Below are positions 1 to 8,530 of a stretch of DNA of 64,000 nucleotides, one piece after another; within the stretch, counting starts at the first letter, position 1; each line of letters opens with the position of its first letter. This DNA comes from Rosenbergiella gaditana (GTDB lineage: Bacteria > Pseudomonadota > Gammaproteobacteria > Enterobacterales > Enterobacteriaceae). The position numbers and the translations under genes are program-made. The notes beneath the pieces were generated by a model. It ran no database searches and was not told the origin of the DNA. It saw only the letters and a program-made list of their open reading frames with translations. Location of the stretch: assembly GCF_018494065.1 (NCBI RefSeq), contig NZ_JABBFR010000001.1:124001-188000 (forward strand). Direction: 5' to 3'.

Positions 1-947
1 ATATTCCTAAAGGTTACCTCTATGCAGCCATTGGCTTCTCAATCATTATCGAGTTTTTCAATCAGATCGCGCGTCGTAATTTTCTTAAATCTGAAGCAAG
101 GCGTCCGATGCGTGAGCGGACTGCAGATGCAATTTTACGGCTGATGGGTAGCCGTTATCGTACGGCGACTCAAGAAGTGGTAGGGGAAGAGACTAGAGAA
201 AATACCCATGCTTCACGTGCTTTTAAAGACGAAGAGCGCTTTATGATTAATGGGGTACTTACCCTAGCGTCGCGTTCTATTCGTAGCCTAATGACACCAC
301 GCAACCAGATTTCATGGGTGGATGCAGAGGCGTCTGTCGATGATATTCGTGTGCAGTTATTAGACACGCCTCACAGTCTTTTCCCCGTGGCACGGGGTGA
401 GCTCGATGAAATTGTCGGCGTGGTGAGAGCTAAAGAGTTATTGATTGCGCTTGACCATGAGTTAGATGTCGCCACCTTTGCTGCGCGGAATCCAGCGATG
501 ATCGTTCCTGAAACCCTAGATCCGATCAATTTATTGGCTGTGCTCCGTCGGGCCAAAGGAAGTATTGTGATGGTAACCAACGAATTTGGTGTGGTGCAAG
601 GTTTAATTACACCGTTGGATGTTCTTGAAGCCATCGCTGGAGAGTTTCCGGATGAGGATGAAACACCGGATATTGTTGCCGAGGGCGATAACTGGCTAGT
701 GAAAGGCGGTACTGATCTTCATTCTTTAGAGCAGCATTTGAATGTTTACGACTTAGTCGACGAAACTCATTCGCATGCGTCTCTCGCGGGATTATTAATT
801 GCCCAAGCGGGGCAATTACCGGTAGAAGGTGAGGTTATTAGTATCGGCGAGCTGGACTTTACAATCTTGAAGGTAAAAGACTACCGAGTCGATTTAGTCA
901 AGGTTAGTAAGCGGCAGTCTAAGATGCAGAGTGAAGAGATACTTTAA
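1..947 (+). CDS. yoaE: TerC/CBS-domain inner membrane protein YoaE, C-terminal part (5' end cut by window)
   Basis: The reading frame is open from the first bases of the window, so this is the C-terminal part of a longer protein; the ATG at 108 is internal. The first visible residues are the end of the TerC-like membrane domain. They are followed by a pair of CBS domains (visible around LMTPRNQISWVDAE and GSIVMVTNEFGVVQGLITPLD) and a CorC/HlyC-type transporter-associated domain ending in DFTILKVKDYRVDLVKV. This is the architecture of E. coli YoaE (about 518 residues). The function of the family is not established; metal ion export is the usual guess from TerC and CorC relatives. As in E. coli it lies near sdaA, but yoaD is absent between them. 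The gene ends in a strong terminator. Confidence 0.9.
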   Translation, partial: IPKGYLYAAIGFSIIIEFFNQIARRNFLKSEARRPMRERTADAILRLMGSRYRTATQEVVGEETRENTHASRAFKDEERFMINGVLTLASRSIRSLMTPRNQISWVDAEASVDDIRVQLLDTPHSLFPVARGELDEIVGVVRAKELLIALDHELDVATFAARNPAMIVPETLDPINLLAVLRRAKGSIVMVTNEFGVVQGLITPLDVLEAIAGEFPDEDETPDIVAEGDNWLVKGGTDLHSLEQHLNVYDLVDETHSHASLAGLLIAQAGQLPVEGEVISIGELDFTILKVKDYRVDLVKVSKRQSKMQSEEIL

Positions 948-960
948 GAGAGTGATCACC

Positions 961-990
961 AAGAGGCCGACTAGTTCGGCCTCTTTTTTT
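961..990 (+). terminator. Rho-independent terminator of yoaE
   Basis: A 9-bp GC-rich stem (AGAGGCCGA / TCGGCCTCT) is followed by a run of T on the plus strand. The convergent sdaA gene ends inside the T run, but the minus strand has no T run after the stem, so this serves yoaE. Confidence 0.85.
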
Positions 991-2353
991 AGTCACATTG
1001 CACTTTTATCGCTAACCCACCTCGAGAAGTTTCCCGGTATTTAGCGTTCATATCTTTACCCGTTTCGTACATAGTCTCAATCACTTTATCCAGCGAGACG
1101 CGTGCCTGGCTGGTACGACGAAGAGCCATTCTCGCCGCATTAATCGCTTTCACTGCAGCAATCGCATTACGCTCAATACAAGGCACTTGCACCTGACCGG
1201 CAACAGGATCACAGGTTAAGCCCAAGTTATGTTCCATACCGATTTCTGCCGCCACACAGACCTGTTCCGGACTGGCTCCCATCAGCTCTGCCAGTCCCGC
1301 AGCAGCCATGGAACATGCGACACCTACTTCCCCTTGGCAACCTACTTCTGCACCAGAAATCGAAGCATTCATCTTATAAAGGATACCAATAGCGCCGGAC
1401 GATAAGAAGTAATGTCGGGCAATTTCTGCCGTAACGGGTTCAACAAACTGATCATAATAAGCCAATACGGCAGGGACAATACCGCAAGCCCCATTGGTTG
1501 GAGCAGTAACGACTCGTCCCCCCGCAGCATTCTCTTCATTGACGGCCAGGGCAAACATATTCACCCAATCGATGGCATTCATCGGGTCGTTGTTATGACG
1601 ATGGTTGGCGACCAGTAAGCGGCGCAATGGCGCCGCTCTACGTGGTACTCTAAGCGGCCCGGGTAAAACACCTTCGGTGTTCAAGCCGCGGTCTATACAG
1701 GCTTGCATCGCTGCCCAGATAGATGAGAAATAGTCAGTGATTTCCTGATGTGTATGCACTGCTAGCTCATTTTTCATCACTAGACCGGACAGAGAAAGCC
1801 CGGTCTGATGGCAGGCATCTAGCATCTCTAATGCGGAATGAAAGGGATAAGGGACAGTGACCGTATTCAAAACAGATTGGCCAAACTGTGACTCTTCAAC
1901 AATAAAACCGCCACCAATTGAATAGAAGGTCTGAGAAACAACAGCGCTGTCACCCCGCCAAGCCGTAAAGGTCAGGCCATTTTCATGTAATGAAAGCGCC
2001 GATGAGTGGAATAATAAATCTGTCTGTTCGTTGAACTCGACTTCATGTTCGCCCAACGCCAGTAACAACCGTTGGCGTGTTCGCACATCGGCGAGAAAGG
2101 TAGGCATAGTGTCGATATTGACGGTATCGGGAGACTCTCCTGCTAACCCCATAATGATAGCGATATCGGTATGGTGGCCTGGGCCAGTTAATGAAAGTGA
2201 ACCGTAAATATCCACAGTCACTCTTGTGATATCGGATAACAACTGTTGGGCACTTAACATGTCGACAAAAAGCTTTCCGGCTTTCATTGGACCTACTGTA
2301 TGAGAGCTGGAAGGACCGATACCGATCTTAAACATATCAAAAACACTAATCAC
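989..2353 (-). CDS. sdaA: L-serine dehydratase (L-serine ammonia-lyase), iron-sulfur type
   Basis: The enzyme deaminates L-serine to pyruvate and ammonia in the cytoplasm using an oxygen-labile [4Fe-4S] cluster. The 454-residue protein matches E. coli SdaA from its first residues ([20 protein letters not shown]) to the end. The SSSHT serine-binding motif and the conserved cysteines in [18 protein letters not shown] and QVPCIERN are present; these last regions supply cluster ligands. The start is a GTG at 2351-2353, as in E. coli sdaA. It is transcribed on its own, converging on yoaE, with nudL upstream on the same strand. Confidence 0.95.
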   Translation of the reverse strand: MISVFDMFKIGIGPSSSHTVGPMKAGKLFVDMLSAQQLLSDITRVTVDIYGSLSLTGPGHHTDIAIIMGLAGESPDTVNIDTMPTFLADVRTRQRLLLALGEHEVEFNEQTDLLFHSSALSLHENGLTFTAWRGDSAVVSQTFYSIGGGFIVEESQFGQSVLNTVTVPYPFHSALEMLDACHQTGLSLSGLVMKNELAVHTHQEITDYFSSIWAAMQACIDRGLNTEGVLPGPLRVPRRAAPLRRLLVANHRHNNDPMNAIDWVNMFALAVNEENAAGGRVVTAPTNGACGIVPAVLAYYDQFVEPVTAEIARHYFLSSGAIGILYKMNASISGAEVGCQGEVGVACSMAAAGLAELMGASPEQVCVAAEIGMEHNLGLTCDPVAGQVQVPCIERNAIAAVKAINAARMALRRTSQARVSLDKVIETMYETGKDMNAKYRETSRGGLAIKVQCD

Positions 2354-2431
2354 GTGGCGTTACCTTACGTCGACTAAAGCTAAATACCCTATAATCTGGG
2401 CTAAACAGCGATAATTATACCATTGCTGTAC

Positions 2432-2459
2432 AAAAAAGAGAGTGAAACGCCTCGCACTC
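2432..2459 (-). terminator. Possible weak terminator after nudL
   Basis: On the minus strand a short 5-bp stem (GAGTG / CACTC, 10-base loop) is followed by TCTTTTTTG. The stem is too short to be sure; it lies where the pabB-nudL transcript would end. Confidence 0.35.
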
Positions 2460-2478
2460 GCAAAAATATCATTAGTGT

Positions 2479-3069
2479 TTATCGTTTTTTGTTGGATGGG
2501 GGGGAAGTGGCGATATGTGTGGAAAGATGAAAAAGAATGTTGGCGGTCATGCCCCTAATTAAGTGCGAAGAATAGGGGAGGAAATGGACCTGCCGTTGTG
2601 CTTGAGAGTGGCCGACCCATAGTGTGACATAATTATGAGAATTTAACAGGTAAGAGAGAGGAACCTCAAATACTTCAGCGACTTCATCACTGTTCGGGTC
2701 CAAGATAAAGCCTGGCTCCACTAAGGCGAGGAAGGGTTTAACACTATGCCCTGTACGGCTATTAACCAGCGGTAACTCGCCCAGTAATTGTATGGATTGT
2801 GGCGTAATGCCGACCTCTTCATAGGTTTCACGCAGTGCTGTTTCATACAGCGAGTAGTCAGCGAGGTCATGTTTGCCCCCTGGAAAAGCAACTTGTCCGG
2901 GGTGTTGACGAAGTTGCTTGCTCCGCTGTGTAAAAAGTAGGGTCGGTGTGTGCGGGTGATTGATGATCGGGACCAACACCGCAGCTGTTGGTAAGGTGAC
3001 GCTAATAGGCTCGTCACCCAGCGGGGTGAGCAGGTATTGGCTTAAGAAGAGATGAAGATCATCATTCAT
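2479..3069 (-). CDS. nudL: Nudix hydrolase NudL, probable coenzyme A diphosphatase
   Basis: This 196-residue protein carries the UPF0035/NudL signature FTQRS..LRQHPGQVAFPGGKHD followed by the Nudix core residues RETYEEVG (around residues 75-90), which bind the divalent metal. Relatives cleave CoA and acyl-CoA to phosphopantetheine derivatives and 3',5'-ADP; that activity is inferred from the family. The start overlaps the end of pabB by 8 bases, so the two are translated from one transcript, as in E. coli. Confidence 0.9.
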   Translation of the reverse strand: MNDDLHLFLSQYLLTPLGDEPISVTLPTAAVLVPIINHPHTPTLLFTQRSKQLRQHPGQVAFPGGKHDLADYSLYETALRETYEEVGITPQSIQLLGELPLVNSRTGHSVKPFLALVEPGFILDPNSDEVAEVFEVPLSYLLNSHNYVTLWVGHSQAQRQVHFLPYSSHLIRGMTANILFHLSTHIATSPPSNKKR

Positions 3070-4435
3070 TATGCTTACCTAATACCGAGAGAATCGGCAG
3101 TATTTTACTTACCTTATGGTAGGTTTCCTGGTATTCCTCTTGCCAATGACTGTCTGCGACAATGCCTCCTCCGGCTGAACAGTAAAGCTTTTGTTGTTCT
3201 GCCAGTAAAGTGCGGATGGTAATACTGGTATCCATATTCCCGCAGCGACTGATATAGCCGATACTACCACACCAGGCATTACGTCGATGGGGCTCAAGTT
3301 CGTCAATCACCTCCATGGCCCGAATCTTCGGTGCGCCAGTAATGGATCCGCCTGGAAAGCAGGCTCGCAATAACTCAGTGGCATTAACAGTGTCGGGAAG
3401 CGTTCCCTTTACCGTGCTGACCAAATGATGAACGGCGGGAAATGATTCAATAGCAAAGAGTGAGGGGACTTTGACGCTACCGGGTAAGGCAATACGTCCA
3501 ATATCGTTACGTAGGAGATCGACAATCATTAGATTCTCGGCACGATTCTTTGGTGAATTAACCAGCCATTCTCGCTGAGCTCGATCGCGTTGTGGATCGG
3601 GGTCACGTGGTACAGTGCCTTTAATGGGTTTGGTTTCAATCTGGGAGCCATTAACCTTGATAAAACGTTCTGGAGACAAACTTAAAACGGTACATTGCGG
3701 TAAACGGATGAAGGCACTAAAAGGCGCACTGTTCGCTTGGCTGAGTGCCTGATAAGCTTGCCATTCGGAACCTTGATACTCGGCGCTAAAGCGTTGCGCC
3801 AAATTGACTTGATAACAATCACCCGCGAGAATGTATTCTTGGATCTGCTGAAACTTCTCCCGATAGCGAGACTCATCCATATTGCTTTGCCACCTACTGG
3901 TCAACGAAAAAGGCGCGACGAAGGCTGGTGTTTGAGCGTCTAGCCAAGCGAATCGTTGGTGAACGTTTGAGAGACTTACTAACGTCAAAGTCTGTGAATG
4001 GTGATCAGCAATCAGGGCCCAATCATAAATTCCCACCGCCATGTCGGGACAACGCAGATCGGCGCTGGCTTGCGAAGGTAGCGATTCAAATCGACGCCCA
4101 AGATCGTAGCCCCAAAGCCCGACGGCTCCCCCACAAAAGGGGTAGGTTTGGCGAGAGACCTGAGGTAATCGTGTTAAAGCCTGCTCGACCAACGACAGAG
4201 GGTCGTCCAGAGAGCGGGTGATTTGGCTATTTTCTTCGATCAACGTCTCTTGACCCCAAGTTGATAGCTTTATCATGGGATCGGCGGTTAAGATATCGAA
4301 TTGTGCATCAGCATGGGACGATTGTGCTGAACTCAATAGCATAGCCCAAGGTAATTGCGCGAGTTTGGAAAACCATACCTCGGCAGCGGCTTGATGATAA
4401 GATAGAGAGATACATTCAGGTGATTTACGCGTCAT
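3062..4435 (-). CDS. pabB: Aminodeoxychorismate synthase component 1
   Basis: PabB converts chorismate to 4-amino-4-deoxychorismate using ammonia from PabA, the first step towards p-aminobenzoate and folate. The 457-residue protein aligns with E. coli PabB throughout: the N-terminal half contains GYDLGRRFESLP, and the chorismate-binding half contains PIKGT with the active-site lysine, SPKNRAENLMIVDLLRND, PGGSITGAPK and GSIGYISRCGNMDTSI. It is the first gene of the pabB-nudL unit and is divergent from yoaH, whose start lies 18 bases away. PabB resembles TrpE, also in this window, but lacks the TrpE LLESAD tryptophan-binding motif. Confidence 0.95.
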   Translation of the reverse strand: MTRKSPECISLSYHQAAAEVWFSKLAQLPWAMLLSSAQSSHADAQFDILTADPMIKLSTWGQETLIEENSQITRSLDDPLSLVEQALTRLPQVSRQTYPFCGGAVGLWGYDLGRRFESLPSQASADLRCPDMAVGIYDWALIADHHSQTLTLVSLSNVHQRFAWLDAQTPAFVAPFSLTSRWQSNMDESRYREKFQQIQEYILAGDCYQVNLAQRFSAEYQGSEWQAYQALSQANSAPFSAFIRLPQCTVLSLSPERFIKVNGSQIETKPIKGTVPRDPDPQRDRAQREWLVNSPKNRAENLMIVDLLRNDIGRIALPGSVKVPSLFAIESFPAVHHLVSTVKGTLPDTVNATELLRACFPGGSITGAPKIRAMEVIDELEPHRRNAWCGSIGYISRCGNMDTSITIRTLLAEQQKLYCSAGGGIVADSHWQEEYQETYHKVSKILPILSVLGKHNE

Positions 4436-4452
4436 GACTCAAGAGGTTCTTA

Positions 4453-4635
4453 ATGTTTAACGGATTACCGGCATTATCGCATCAACAACAGCAAGAAGCG
4501 GTTGAGCGAATTCAGCAGTTAATGTCTGAAGGTTTATCGAGTGGCCAAGCGATTACACTCGTTGCGCAAGAAATTCGCGAAAACTATCAAGGCGAGCCAC
4601 AACTTGCTCGCTTTGATGAAGATGATGATGAATAA
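4453..4635 (+). CDS. yoaH: UPF0181 family protein YoaH
   Basis: This 60-residue protein matches E. coli YoaH closely ([20 protein letters not shown], then [12 protein letters not shown]) and ends in an acidic tail, FDEDDDE. It has no membrane segment or signal peptide. Its function is unknown. It lies between the divergent pabB and the convergent yoaB, the same arrangement as in E. coli, so its promoter must lie in or just before pabB's start region. Confidence 0.85.
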   Translation: MFNGLPALSHQQQQEAVERIQQLMSEGLSSGQAITLVAQEIRENYQGEPQLARFDEDDDE

Positions 4636-4644
4636 AACGGAACG

Positions 4645-4989
4645 CTACAAGGCCGCAATAATTTTTATTTCGACTTTGTAATCTGGGTTCATGAGTCCTG
4701 CCAGCACCGTACAACGTACCGGTGCATTACCGGGAGAGACCCATGCATCCCACGCTTGGTTCATGGCCGCGAAGTTAGCATGATCAGTAATGAAAATAGT
4801 CGCGTCGAGCACTTTTGACTTGTCACTGCCGACGCGCGCTAAAATACGATCGATTACAGCTAAAGCATTCTCAGTTTGCGCAAAGGCATCGGCATCGAGA
4901 TTTTCGGGTACACTGGTATAGTATATTGTTTGATTATAAATGACGGCTTCGGACATACGATGTTCAGGATCTAGGCGTTGAATAGTCAT
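4645..4989 (-). CDS. yoaB: RidA/YjgF family protein YoaB
   Basis: The protein belongs to the RidA family of small trimeric proteins, some of which hydrolyse reactive enamines and imines. The conserved C-terminal block APVRCTVLAGLMNPDYKVEIKI contains the arginine that binds the substrate carboxylate in RidA. The frame is open further upstream to 5052, but the start at 4989 gives MTIQRLDPEH, matches E. coli YoaB (114 residues) and has a GGAG ribosome site 6 bases upstream. It is divergent from yoaA. The substrate of YoaB-type members is not known. Confidence 0.88.
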   Translation of the reverse strand: MTIQRLDPEHRMSEAVIYNQTIYYTSVPENLDADAFAQTENALAVIDRILARVGSDKSKVLDATIFITDHANFAAMNQAWDAWVSPGNAPVRCTVLAGLMNPDYKVEIKIIAAL

Positions 4990-5085
4990 GAGTGTCTCCA
5001 TTTTTTGGTCAGACTGACATAAGCGGAAATAAATGTCATCTCTAATCCTCAATCCTATAGAAACAACCTCGTCGAAGGAGCTAGT

Positions 5086-6987
5086 TTGACCGACGATTTT
5101 TCACAAGATGGCAATTTGGCTAATGCTATCCCCGGTTTTCGTGCACGCCATGCGCAGCAAACTATGGCTCAGGCGATCATTGAGGCGGTAAACGATGCCT
5201 CGACGTTACTGGTCGAAGCGGGTACCGGGACGGGGAAAACCTATGCTTATCTGGTTCCAGCACTCCGTTCGGGAAAAAAGGCAATTATCTCCACTGGATC
5301 CCGGGCGCTACAAGATCAGCTTTATCATCGCGATCTGCCGACCATAGTTAAGGCGCTTAACTTTCGTGGCAAAACAGCCATCCTCAAAGGGCGAAGTAAT
5401 TACCTCTGTTTAGAACGGCTCGAGGCTCAAAATAGTGCTGGGGGCGATCTTCCCGTACAACAACTCTCAGAACTGGTTAATGTTCGTGCCTGGGCCAGTG
5501 TTACGCAAGAAGGTGATACCAGCCAATGTGCAGCAGTGCCTGAAGACAGCCCATTGTGGCCTTTAGTCACCAGCACCAACGACAACTGTCTAGGCAGCGA
5601 TTGCCCGCAATATGAACAGTGTTATGTGGTTAAAGCCCGTAAACGCGCATTGGATGCTGACGTCATTATTGTGAATCATCATCTCTTTTTGGCCGATTTA
5701 GTTGTAAAAGAGGGTGGTTTCGGTGAACTGATCCCGGAGGCCGACGTGATGGTATTTGATGAAGCACATCAGCTACCGGATATTGCCAGTCAGTACTTCG
5801 GACAGCAACTGACCAGCCGGCAGTTACAAGATTTAGCCCGTGACATCACCATCGCTTATCGTACAGAAGTGCGTGATGTTACCCAACTACAAAAAGCCGC
5901 AGACCGTCTAGCCCAAGCTACCCAAGATTTTCGCTTAGTGCTGGGGGAGCCAGGATTTCGCGGTAATCTCCGAACATTACTGGCGGACCCTACTCAGCAG
6001 CGCATGCTACGATTGCTCGATGATGCGCTTGAGCTTTGTTATGACGTCAGTAAACTCAATCTTGGACGCAGCGCGCTACTGGATGCCGCCTTTGATCGTG
6101 CTGGGCAATACCGTAATCGTCTTAAACGATTGAACAATACTCAAGAGCCTGGTTATAGCTACTGGTATGAATGCAGTCGTTATCATTTCACTCTGGCCTT
6201 AACGCCCCTGAGCGTGGCAGAACGCTTTCGAGAAATTATTAAGGCCCGTAAAACCAGCTGGGTATTTACTTCTGCGACGCTGGCCGTTAATGGTGAAATG
6301 AATCACTTTGCTGAAAGGTTAGGGGTGCAACACGCTAAACAATTAATGTTGGAAAGCCCTTTCGATTATGCACGGCAAACCTTGTTGTGTGTACCTCGTT
6401 ACCTGGCAGAAACTCGTCAATCACGAAGTGCTCAACAATTAGTTTCCCGTTTGACTTCGTTGATCGAAGCTAATGACGGGCGATGTTTCTTTCTCTGTAC
6501 CTCTTATCAAATGATGCGTGAACTGGCATCGCTTTTTCGTGAGGCAATAGAACGCCCCGTACTGCTGCAAGGCGAAACCAGCAAAGGTCAGTTACTGGAG
6601 CAATTTCTTGCAGCAGGTAATGCATTACTGATCGCCACGAGTAGTTTCTGGGAAGGGGTGGACGTACGGGGTGAGGCACTCTCGATGGTGATTATCGATA
6701 AGTTACCCTTTGCGTCACCAGAAGACCCACTGTTAAAAGCCCGCATGGAAGATGCGCAACTTAGAGGTCATGATCCCTTCTATCATGTGCAACTGCCTGA
6801 TGCAGTGATTGCGCTAAAACAGGGAGTGGGTCGATTAATCAGAGATGAGCAGGATAGAGGTGTGCTGGTCATCTGTGATAGCCGTTTAGTCACACGACCT
6901 TATGGTGAGGTTTTTGTGAAAAGTCTTCCGGATTGCCCGCGTACACGTGATCTTGACGTAGTGCTAGATTTTATTAAGCGGCAGTAA
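5086..6987 (+). CDS. yoaA: DinG-family ATP-dependent DNA helicase YoaA (iron-sulfur XPD-like)
   Basis: YoaA is a superfamily 2 helicase related to DinG and XPD; in E. coli it works with the HolC subunit of DNA polymerase III to tolerate damaged or blocked forks. The 633-residue protein shows Walker A (EAGTGTGKT), the DEAH box (FDEAHQL), cysteines for the iron-sulfur cluster (CAAVP ... NDNCLGSDCPQYEQC) and the C-terminal motif VGRLIRDEQDRGVLVICDSR. The start is a TTG at 5086, chosen because AAGGAG lies 5 bases upstream and because it yields MTDDF as in E. coli. It is followed 56 bases later by tsaB. Confidence 0.94.
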   Translation: MTDDFSQDGNLANAIPGFRARHAQQTMAQAIIEAVNDASTLLVEAGTGTGKTYAYLVPALRSGKKAIISTGSRALQDQLYHRDLPTIVKALNFRGKTAILKGRSNYLCLERLEAQNSAGGDLPVQQLSELVNVRAWASVTQEGDTSQCAAVPEDSPLWPLVTSTNDNCLGSDCPQYEQCYVVKARKRALDADVIIVNHHLFLADLVVKEGGFGELIPEADVMVFDEAHQLPDIASQYFGQQLTSRQLQDLARDITIAYRTEVRDVTQLQKAADRLAQATQDFRLVLGEPGFRGNLRTLLADPTQQRMLRLLDDALELCYDVSKLNLGRSALLDAAFDRAGQYRNRLKRLNNTQEPGYSYWYECSRYHFTLALTPLSVAERFREIIKARKTSWVFTSATLAVNGEMNHFAERLGVQHAKQLMLESPFDYARQTLLCVPRYLAETRQSRSAQQLVSRLTSLIEANDGRCFFLCTSYQMMRELASLFREAIERPVLLQGETSKGQLLEQFLAAGNALLIATSSFWEGVDVRGEALSMVIIDKLPFASPEDPLLKARMEDAQLRGHDPFYHVQLPDAVIALKQGVGRLIRDEQDRGVLVICDSRLVTRPYGEVFVKSLPDCPRTRDLDVVLDFIKRQ

Positions 6988-7043
6988 GCTGGCTTTCACT
7001 CTCACCGAACTCTGTGTACACTTGCCGCTAAGAAACGCGGTAT

Positions 7044-7775
7044 ATGATGAAGATAAAATTAATGACTGATTACACTCTCGACACTCGACTTCTCGCTTTG
7101 GACACGGCAACAGAAGCTTGCTCCGTAGCGTTATTAGATCAGGGCCAGATCAATGCTGAATTTGCGCTAACCCCTCGTGAGCATACACAACGCATTTTAC
7201 CGATGGTTGAACAATCGCTGCGTGACCATCAACTCACATTGCAGCAGTTGGATGCATTAGTTTGTTGCTTAGGTCCGGGAAGCTTCACCGGCGTTAGAAT
7301 TGGAATAGGGATTGCCCAAGGCTTGGCCTATGGCGCTAAGATTCCATTAATCGGTGTTTCGAGCCTCGAAGCCTTGGCTGAGGGGGCTTGGCGTATGCAC
7401 CGAGCAGAAAAAATATTGGTTGCTATTGATGCCCGAATGGGAGAAGTCTACTGGGCCGTTTACCAACGTGACGCGCAAGGAGCATGGCAGGGAAAAGAGA
7501 CTGAACAGGTCCTATCGCCTCAGGCAGCCGTGGAGAAAATGTTATCGCTAGACGGAGAGTGGATGATAGCGGGTACGGGTTGGCAGGCTTACCCAGAACT
7601 GTTTAACGGGCATCCTCTTAGTTTACGACAGGGAGAGAGTCTCTTACCTCAAGCCGAAGATATGCTACCCTTAGCTTATCGTCAGTGGAAGGTAGGTAAC
7701 CTAATTTCCCCTGCGGATATAGAGCCTGTTTATCTGCGTAATGAAGTAACTTGGAAAAAATTACCCGGACGTTGA
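7044..7775 (+). CDS. tsaB: tRNA t6A37 threonylcarbamoyl transferase subunit TsaB
   Basis: TsaB is the non-catalytic partner of TsaD in the complex that moves threonylcarbamoyl onto A37 of tRNAs reading ANN codons. The protein shows the ASKHA fold start [14 protein letters not shown], the [11 protein letters not shown] motif and [19 protein letters not shown], and ends ...VTWKKLPGR like E. coli TsaB (YeaZ). The start is uncertain: no good ribosome site precedes ATG 7044 or the in-frame ATG at 7062, and the family usually begins directly at the LALDT strand, so 7062 is as likely. Confidence 0.93.
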   Translation: MMKIKLMTDYTLDTRLLALDTATEACSVALLDQGQINAEFALTPREHTQRILPMVEQSLRDHQLTLQQLDALVCCLGPGSFTGVRIGIGIAQGLAYGAKIPLIGVSSLEALAEGAWRMHRAEKILVAIDARMGEVYWAVYQRDAQGAWQGKETEQVLSPQAAVEKMLSLDGEWMIAGTGWQAYPELFNGHPLSLRQGESLLPQAEDMLPLAYRQWKVGNLISPADIEPVYLRNEVTWKKLPGR

Positions 7776-7838
7776 TTTCTTTTGGAAACTATTTAGCCAT
7801 CAATCTGTCTATTGTCTCAGTCTGATGGGGAGTGCGTT

Positions 7839-8423
7839 ATGAAATGTTATCACCGTGCTGTAATGGCTTGTCTTCTGCCCTTGGTATTCTTGACGGGCTG
7901 TGTCTCTATTCCAAAATCGATCCAAGGAAACGCTCCGTTGCCGCAACAAGATTTTACCCGAGTGATGAATGCTCCAAGCTTGTATGTTGGGCAGGAATCT
8001 CGGTTTGGTGGTAAGGTCATTAAGGTGACTAATTATGATAATATCACCCGTGTAGAATTAATGGTACAACCGCTTGATGAGGGCGCTAGGCCAATTCTGG
8101 GTGCGACGTCCTTAGGACGTTTATATGCAGATATCCCGAGTTTCGTTGATCCGGCAGAACTGACCAACCAGTATGTCACCGTACTGGGAAATATCCAGCG
8201 AGTGTCACCCGGGAAGATTGGCGGCCAAAACTACACATTTTTGGTGATCAGTGTAACAGGCTATCAACGTTGGCATCTCACTCAGCAGGTAATGTCACCG
8301 CCTATGCCGATGGATCCGTGGCTGTGGTATGGCCCTCGTTATGGTCGGCGCGGCTTTATCGATCCATGGTGGGGCTACTCTATGCAAGGGCCAATGCCGG
8401 TTCAAACCTTTTTATCCGAATAG
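7839..8423 (+). CDS. Slp family outer membrane lipoprotein (YeaY-like)
   Basis: The start at 7839 is preceded by GGGGAG and gives a typical lipoprotein signal peptide with the lipobox LTGC, so the mature protein begins at the cysteine at about residue 20. The rest matches the Slp/YeaY family (IPKSIQGN at the start, the GGKVIKVTN segment, and an aromatic, proline-rich end around MDPWLWYGPRYG). Slp proteins are starvation- or acid-inducible outer membrane lipoproteins of unclear role. The position between tsaB and fadD is the position of yeaY in E. coli. Confidence 0.88.
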   Translation: MKCYHRAVMACLLPLVFLTGCVSIPKSIQGNAPLPQQDFTRVMNAPSLYVGQESRFGGKVIKVTNYDNITRVELMVQPLDEGARPILGATSLGRLYADIPSFVDPAELTNQYVTVLGNIQRVSPGKIGGQNYTFLVISVTGYQRWHLTQQVMSPPMPMDPWLWYGPRYGRRGFIDPWWGYSMQGPMPVQTFLSE

Positions 8424-8438
8424 AATATCATGTGACAG

Positions 8439-8466
8439 CCGGTCGCCGATGGTGACCGGTTTTTTT
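8439..8466 (+). terminator. Rho-independent terminator of the slp-like gene
   Basis: The stem CCGGTC / GACCGG with a 9-base loop is followed by seven T residues. Confidence 0.8.
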
Positions 8467-8530
8467 ATGGATATTCGATAAAGCCAGCACTCCAACACCA
8501 CTACGCTTACAAATAAGGAATTTCACCCTA

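Noticed and set aside
3928-4221. A 97-codon plus-strand frame inside pabB
   Set aside because: It is a shadow of the conserved pabB gene, with no start site context.
4990-5052. Longer yoaB start at 5052
   Set aside because: The extra 21 residues do not match the RidA family, and the ribosome site is at the 4989 start.
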